Of a stretch of 42,304 nucleotides of DNA, positions 38,116-42,304 are shown piece by piece. The stretch's first letter is position 1. The number at the start of each line of letters is the position of its first letter. The stretch is from an uncultured Paraglaciecola sp. (lineage in GTDB: Bacteria > Pseudomonadota > Gammaproteobacteria > Enterobacterales > Alteromonadaceae). The notes beneath the pieces are model-generated. The model did not search any database. It saw only the letters and a list, made by a program, of their open reading frames with translations, and was not told the origin of the DNA. The stretch lies in NCBI RefSeq assembly GCF_913058035.1, contig NZ_CAJXPA010000015.1, positions 1 to 42,304 of the forward strand. Direction: 5' to 3'. Position numbers and translations under genes: made by a program.

Positions 38116-38922
38116 TCAATGTTCCTTTGCCCAATCCTGCATATTTCGTTGAATAATTTTTTGCATCTCACCGCTATTTTTTAATTCCAGAATATAATCA
38201 TCTAATGCCGTAATATGTTTCTGCCACTTTTTCGATAATACAATTCCTACCTCTGATGTTCCTATTGGCCTTGGAGAACGAAAAATATCTTGGCTTTTGC
38301 CCAGACTTTTAGCCGTCCATTCCGCCTGATATCCAGGCAGGTATATTAATTCACAACGCTCTTTAAACAACATAGCCATCATTGGGGCCTGACTTGAAAC
38401 ATCGATTCGTTTAGTTATCCCTTTCTCAATATAAGTTTGCAGAGTGGGATAAACATAGTTCTGACGTAAGCAAATTGATTTATTCCTCAGCCAGTCTTCC
38501 TCCGTCCCCTCAGCATCAAAATGCTTAAGACTATATAAGAAATCTTCTTGTTTATATGCTGACTCTGAAAAAATGAATTTCGAAGGATTATTTGTCCATT
38601 GTGGTGTCAACCAGAATGCATCTGCCTTTTCTTCCAGCAGCATAGTCTCTAACATGTTGCGTGATATAGGCAAATAACTTATATCCAAATTCAAACGACG
38701 CCCAGCACCTGACAAAATATCTGGCACTATCCCACGATAGTCAGATAGGTTGTTTGCAGAGTAATAAAACGGAGGCTCTTGAGTGTGTATGAGCATAAAA
38801 ACAAACTTTTTAGGTGCCACATTCAGTTCCGATGGGGCCTTACCCAAGGTAAAAAATGAGCATAAGACATTCAAAGCAAGCGAAATAAGCAAGCCTTTAA
38901 GTAAAAAGTGTTTTTTATTCAT
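38116..38922 (-). CDS. periplasmic solute-binding protein, family 3-like
   Basis: Predicted 268-residue exported protein resembling extracellular solute-binding proteins family 3 (amino-acid type). Residues 1-28 form a signal peptide (basic start, then LLISLALNVLCSFFTLG). The body has the expected two-lobe pattern: a first lobe with PPFYYSANNLSDYRGIVPDILSGA, an LDISYLPISRNMLETMLLEEKADAFW stretch, and a late EVGIVLSKKW before the C-terminal helix. No permease or ATPase gene is adjacent, so it may serve a distant transporter or act as a stand-alone sensor. The ATG has no clear ribosome binding site. It lies alone between two copies of a 49-bp repeat, suggesting it arrived as a unit. Confidence 0.72.
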   Translation of the reverse strand: MNKKHFLLKGLLISLALNVLCSFFTLGKAPSELNVAPKKFVFMLIHTQEPPFYYSANNLSDYRGIVPDILSGAGRRLNLDISYLPISRNMLETMLLEEKADAFWLTPQWTNNPSKFIFSESAYKQEDFLYSLKHFDAEGTEEDWLRNKSICLRQNYVYPTLQTYIEKGITKRIDVSSQAPMMAMLFKERCELIYLPGYQAEWTAKSLGKSQDIFRSPRPIGTSEVGIVLSKKWQKHITALDDYILELKNSGEMQKIIQRNMQDWAKEH

Positions 38923-39250
38923 CTAATTAGCATCAAGGGTTGTCTTCGAATTTTCTTGTTTTCCATCGCTTATATTTTAATGCGTCACGTCACTGGCTGC
39001 CCAGCATAAAACGGTACGATAGTGAATAAATATAGGTAAAATAAAGCGCCATTTTTCATAATGATAATGACATATGATGCCTCAAATTTGCCATATTTAC
39101 CTTAATTTTTATCCTTGAGGGAGTGCGAACCGAGTACTTTTAGTCTATTACTTAATTGTTTTCACATAATTCAGAATTCAAAATAAGCGCCTCCCACTGT
39201 TGTGCAAACCAGTTTTGAACATTGCTTTTGTTTATGATGACAAATCACTT
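38923..39250. other. no gene seen
   Basis: AT-rich, presumably containing the promoter of the solute-binding protein. Nothing else recognised. Confidence 0.5.
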
Positions 39251-39430
39251 TTATTCAAACAGACTTATCTGAGGCGGCGCTCTACTTTGTGGAGGTAATA
39301 ATTCGACGACTTCGTCATTTTTTTGTATTAGGTGACATAGTATCTTTTGGATCACCAACGGATCTTCGAAGCTCGCTATAACTTTAACCGCACCACCGCA
39401 TTGCTCACCCGTCCTTAGTAATTGGTACTT
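39251..39430 (-). pseudogene. C-terminal scrap of an IS91-type transposase
   Basis: The last 59 codons of the frame remain, without a start codon. The end of a zinc-finger-like motif (EQCGGAVKVIASFEDP) is followed by VIQKILCHL and a terminus RAPPQISLFE, which is the usual ending of IS91-family transposases of marine bacteria. An in-frame TAG at 39431 and loss of all upstream sequence show that it is a relic. Confidence 0.65.
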
Positions 39431-39500
39431 CTAATGTCTCCTATTCCGACATAGCGGTCATTAGCCCTAAGAATTTTATTGGTGTACTTTGCTACTAAGC

Positions 39501-39549
39501 CCCATATTTAAGAACGTCCTCTATCCGTCGGCCATGTGCCAATTGCAGA
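39501..39549 (+). repeat. 49-bp dispersed repeat, copy B
   Basis: Gap-free partner of 37938-37986 (39 of 49 positions). It lies 135 bases upstream of the tyrosine recombinase pseudogene, in the same orientation as copy A. Confidence 0.8.
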
Positions 39550-39683
39550 AGTTAAGAATAACCGAGGTGACAGGCCGCAATCCTAGGCAAAGGAGTCGTT
39601 CGGCTAATGACGGCTTTGTCGGATAAAACGACCTTATAAAAATCCCCCATACTTGATAGTCCCTTTGTCAAAGAATAACTGTC

Positions 39684-40306
39684 ATGTATCAAATAATTCC
39701 TTACATACCAAAACCAAGCTGGAATAAAGACAAACTTGTTGGACAAAAGCTACCTCTAAGGCTTGAGGAGGTATGGTCTATTCGTACAAGGTTGGATATT
39801 AGTAATAACCTCCGAGAGCTAACTATGTTTAATTTAGCGCTGGATTGTAAACTTAGAGCATGCGATTTTATTAAATTGAAAGTCCGTGATATTGCTCACG
39901 GAACAACTGTTCAATCGCGAGCGATATTAGTTCAACAAAAGACAGGAAAACCTGTTCAATTTGAAATAACACCAAAAACTAAAGTGACTATTACTTCATG
40001 GATAAAATCCAATGGCTTAAAAAATGACGACTATCATTTACAAGCAGAGTAAAAAACCACGACCACCTTTCTACTCGACAATATTCCAGAATAGTCAAAC
40101 GCTGGGTTTCTAGCATAGGACTTGATGCTACTGCTTATGGAACACATTCGATGAGAAGAACGAAAGCATCGCTTATCTATAAGTGAACAAAGAACCTTCG
40201 TGCAGTTCAAATATTATTAGGGCATACCAAGCTAGAAAGCACAGTCAGATATCTCGGTGTAGAGGTTGATGATGCCCTTGAATTGTCTGAGCACACTGAC
40301 ATCTAG
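39684..40306 (+). pseudogene. small tyrosine recombinase / integrase, broken
   Basis: The original product was about 207 residues, a compact phage-integrase-type catalytic domain. The first part (to a TAA at 40050) has catalytic Arg58 in KLRACDF and the QQKTGKPVQFEI strand. A one-base deletion near 40045 moves the rest to the next frame, which contains LSTRQYSRIVKRWVSSIG, the HxxR motif in THSMRRTKAS, LLGHTKLEST and the nucleophile Tyr in VRYLGVEVDDALEL, ending TAG at 40304-40306. That frame also has a TGA at about 40183-40185 where related proteins have Arg (CGA to TGA). Both lesions abolish the enzyme. Close relatives are widespread in Alteromonadales. Confidence 0.88.
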
Positions 40307-40557
40307 CCCAATATTTTCAAATAAGCATGGACGCTTTGAACACATTCCTGACATTAGCATTTTGTCTAAAAATAGCAGCTATCGAACTAAAGTAAAATTA
40401 ATTTAAGTTGTTGATTATGAATGCTTTGTTCGAACAACTGCCGCTCTCGATAGCAGTAAATTGATTAATAATTACACAGTTGCTATGCTCAAATATCATC
40501 CATCTGAGTAGTAGGATGTGAATTATATAATTCTATTAATTAAAAAAGGATCTTCTA

Positions 40558-40941
40558 ATGAAAAAAATAAAAACTATGATAGTTACCCTCATAATCCTGA
40601 TATCAGTTCCATTCTATACCTTCGCTGACCATCTCGATGTAATACAAATGGAGTTGAACAAAGGCTGTAATTTCAACCAATTTCTGGCGATAAAAAAGGA
40701 CTTCAATAGTAAGTGGGCAAAGGACTACGATTATAAAGTGGAACTCCTGATGCCGGTGCAGAGCAATGACCTGAAATCTATATACTGGGTTGGCAGGTCT
40801 TCTGACGCGGTCGCATTTGGCAAAGGTTGGGAGGCTTGGGTAAGCGGTTTAGGCAAATCGGGTTCGGTGGCAGCGAATTTAAATGCACGCTTGGAGAAGT
40901 GTGCCACCAGTATGTCGCGACGAAGCTACGGCGCCTACTAA
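40558..40941 (+). CDS. small secreted protein of unknown function
   Basis: Predicted 127-residue protein with a clear signal peptide (basic MKKIK, hydrophobic 7-20, cleavage after TFA at 23). The mature part of about 104 residues has two cysteines (Cys37, Cys116 approximately) that could form a disulfide, and recurring motifs such as ELNKGCNFNQFL and IYWVGRSSDAVAFGKGWEAW. I have the impression of similar proteins in marine bacteria but cannot name a family or function. AAAGGATC lies about 8 bases before the ATG. A strong hairpin follows directly after the stop codon. It sits as an intact gene among dead mobile elements. Confidence 0.75.
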   Translation: MKKIKTMIVTLIILISVPFYTFADHLDVIQMELNKGCNFNQFLAIKKDFNSKWAKDYDYKVELLMPVQSNDLKSIYWVGRSSDAVAFGKGWEAWVSGLGKSGSVAANLNARLEKCATSMSRRSYGAY

Positions 40942-40947
40942 AAATGA

Positions 40948-40984
40948 GTCACTGGTAGCCGTATTCGTACGGCTGCTCAGTGAC
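40948..40984 (+). terminator. UUCG-capped hairpin after the small secreted protein gene
   Basis: GTCACTG pairs with CAGTGAC and GTAGCCGTA with TACGGCTGC (one G-U, one bulged T) around the tetraloop TTCG, giving a 16-bp stem that starts seven bases after the stop codon. There is no T-run, so it may protect the mRNA end or terminate inefficiently. Confidence 0.6.
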
Positions 40985-41378
40985 CGAGTAAGTTCTGCTT
41001 CTGGCACAATAGTTAACCTTTCCATAGCATCCACTTGTTTCAGCTTTTACCGAAAAAAGTTAAAAGATAGTCATTGATGCTTATGTCTCCTTTGTCGGAT
41101 CAGCTGTCTTAAGAATGACAGAAGTTAAAGTCTGCAATTCGCTCATTATAGTCTTTCAATCTTGAAAAGGAGCATAATGTTTCTGTTCAAGGTCATGTGC
41201 TAGCTGCATACGAATAAATCGCTCATAACAGACTTAAATGTTTTCCGGTTTGCTTTCGATGCAGCTAGTACGCCCAAGCTCTAAAACGAATACTCAGGGC
41301 TTGTTCCAATTATTGCTAGCTATATTGCTTCCGAAAAGCTTAGGCATACATGCTGAACCTAAAGCTTAGAAGAGAGAA
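40985..41378. other. no intact gene; upstream flank of IS110 remnant
   Basis: The plus-strand frame at 40883-41077 merely overlaps the preceding gene and has no support. A small inverted repeat CTGTC/GACAG lies near 41106-41123. Nothing else is recognised. IS110 elements have no standard terminal repeats, so the left edge of the element cannot be placed. Confidence 0.5.
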
Positions 41379-41953
41379 ATGACTAGTAAACAAGGTTAAG
41401 AGTTAAATATTGGTATTGATTGGGCAACCAGTAAGCATGATGTATGTATTGAATTTCCCGACGGAAAGCGCAGTTTTGATATCATCAAGGCGTCTCTCGA
41501 ATACATTGACGAATGGATAACGTCGCTCCACCAGAAATATCATGGCCAAATAGCCGTTGCGGTAGAGTTATGTAAAGGGCCAATTGTTTATGCTCTTCAA
41601 AAGTATGATTTTGTCACTCTATTTCCTATCAATCCGTCGATGTTAGCGAGATATATAGAACAGCATTTTCACCAAGCGGAGCAAAGGATGATACTACCGA
41701 TGCTGAACTTGCGTTGGTCATTATGCTGCGTTATCCAGAAAAAATTAAACCCTTACACATTCAAAGTGTCGAGATCCGAAAACTCGCATTTTTAGTCGAG
41801 CAACGAAGGCGGCTTGTTGACGATAAAAAACGCTACAGCAACCGTATTATAAATACGTTGAAACATTACTATCCTCAGGTGCTAGTGTGGTTTTCACACA
41901 GAGATACACAGTTGTTTTCTGACTTTCTCATTCGCTGGCCGAGCCTGACTAAA
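41379..41953 (+). pseudogene. IS110-family transposase, broken and truncated
   Basis: The frame begins ATG at 41379 (MTSKQG), meets TAA at 41397-41399 and continues LNIGIDWATSKHDVCIEFP, the RuvC-like DEDD domain of IS110. VAVELCKGPIVYAL carries the Glu. Near 41650-41656 an extra AT in TATATA shifts the frame by two. The next frame gives FSPSGAKDDTTDAELALVIM, with the two final Asp residues, then LAFLVEQRRRLVDDKKRYSN and ends after FLIRWPSLTK at 41953. The remaining half, including the Ser-containing transposase_20 domain, is missing and replaced by the repeat element that follows. Confidence 0.85.
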
Positions 41954-42240
41954 ATAAAAATAAAAAGAGAAAAGAAGAGGGCGGAAGCATGAAGGTATTC
42001 CGCTTGTACTGTGCATCATCGCCGTTGCTCGAGGACTGTCGGCCCGCAAAGAGTGGGTCATAAGCTCGTCTTCCAGGCAACTCTCATTGGAAAAAGATAA
42101 ATAAAAATAAAAGGAAAAAGAAAAAGTGCGGAAGCTTGAAGGTATTCCGCTTGTAATTTGAGTCGGCATCGTTGCACTAAGGTCATCGAGGCAACTTCCA
42201 TTTGCTGGCCATTCTGCCCACAGAAGATGGGTCTTAAGTT
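41951..42240. repeat. duplicated hairpin-rich element
   Basis: Two copies of a module: an A-rich tract of AAATAAAAATAAAA type, then GCGGAAGC(A/T)TGAAGGTATTCCGC, which folds into a GCGGAA/TTCCGC hairpin (41981-42003 and 42128-42150, period 147). Each is followed by a second small CCC-GGG hairpin and TC(A/T)TAAG (42043-42065 and 42217-42238). A further short shared word, AGGCAACT, occurs at about 42076 and 42190. On the minus strand each first hairpin is followed by a pyrimidine run and would behave as a terminator. The first copy interrupts the IS110 frame. Confidence 0.7.
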
Positions 42241-42304
42241 TGGCGGCACCAGTCCCACAATTGTAGTAGTCGAGTTTGCATTGTGTGTTCGCGATGTTCC
42301 TGTA

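Noticed and set aside
42128..42155. GCGGAAGC...TTCCGC hairpins as integron attC sites
   Set aside because: They lack the RYYYAAC/GTTRRRY core sites and cassette genes, and no integron integrase is present.
41894..42258. Two overlapping minus-strand frames rich in Phe/Tyr
   Set aside because: They are read from the A-rich tracts and hairpins of the duplicated element, repeat themselves in different frames and have no start signals.

Overview
The window looks like chromosomal DNA of a marine gammaproteobacterium of the order Alteromonadales (Paraglaciecola/Glaciecola/Alteromonas-like). This rests on the moderately AT-rich composition, the gene order grpE, dnaK, dnaJ, (insert), dapB, carA, carB, greA, a non-DNA-binding PutA, and several mobile-element families common in that order. 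No rRNA or tRNA gene and no CRISPR array was seen. The taxonomic call is inference.

Layout. 0-8.2 kb: a WS/DGAT-type acyltransferase (+), a gene-free kilobase, then minus-strand genes for a Baeyer-Villiger-type flavin monooxygenase, a Cof-type HAD phosphatase, a homocysteine S-methyltransferase-like protein and an overlapping umuDC pair under a near-ideal LexA box. 8.6-13.6 kb: a Tat-exported high-potential iron-sulfur protein, a dead IS3-family element that appears to have replaced the front of a CheB/CheR/PAS-type gene whose tail survives as a pseudogene, and an intact hybrid histidine kinase overlapping that tail. 13.9-17.8 kb: bifunctional PutA (-), preceded by 1.4 kb without a recognised gene that carries six TGTACA-like half-sites spaced exactly 11 bp apart. 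19.1-23.2 kb: grpE, dnaK and dnaJ with two sigma-32-type promoters. 23.2-26.3 kb: two decayed or doubtful short genes, then a YdbS/YdbT-like PH-domain membrane pair inserted in the otherwise conserved dnaJ-dapB interval. 26.4-32.6 kb: dapB, carA (TTG start), carB, greA. 32.7 kb: a 54-codon ORF facing greA across a shared hairpin. 33-36.5 kb: a two-gene operon of a secreted YCF48-like beta-propeller and an RND/MMPL-type exporter.

From 36.5 kb to the end the window is an accessory graveyard: an alkylsulfatase pseudogene (-) whose reading frame contains an eight-copy 9-bp minisatellite, a solitary periplasmic solute-binding protein flanked by two copies of a 49-bp repeat, a C-terminal scrap of an IS91-type transposase, a frameshifted tyrosine recombinase, a small secreted protein of unknown function, an IS110 pseudogene, and a duplicated hairpin-rich element.

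How the parts fit together: the core genes are housekeeping (protein folding, lysine/peptidoglycan precursor, carbamoyl phosphate, transcript cleavage, SOS mutagenesis, proline catabolism). The acyltransferase, monooxygenase, RND exporter and dead alkylsulfatase all point to handling of lipophilic compounds, but nothing in the window proves a shared pathway. The observations most worth following are the phased TGTACA array, the minisatellite grown from codons of a pseudogene, and the repeat pair bracketing a solute-binding gene beside a dead recombinase.
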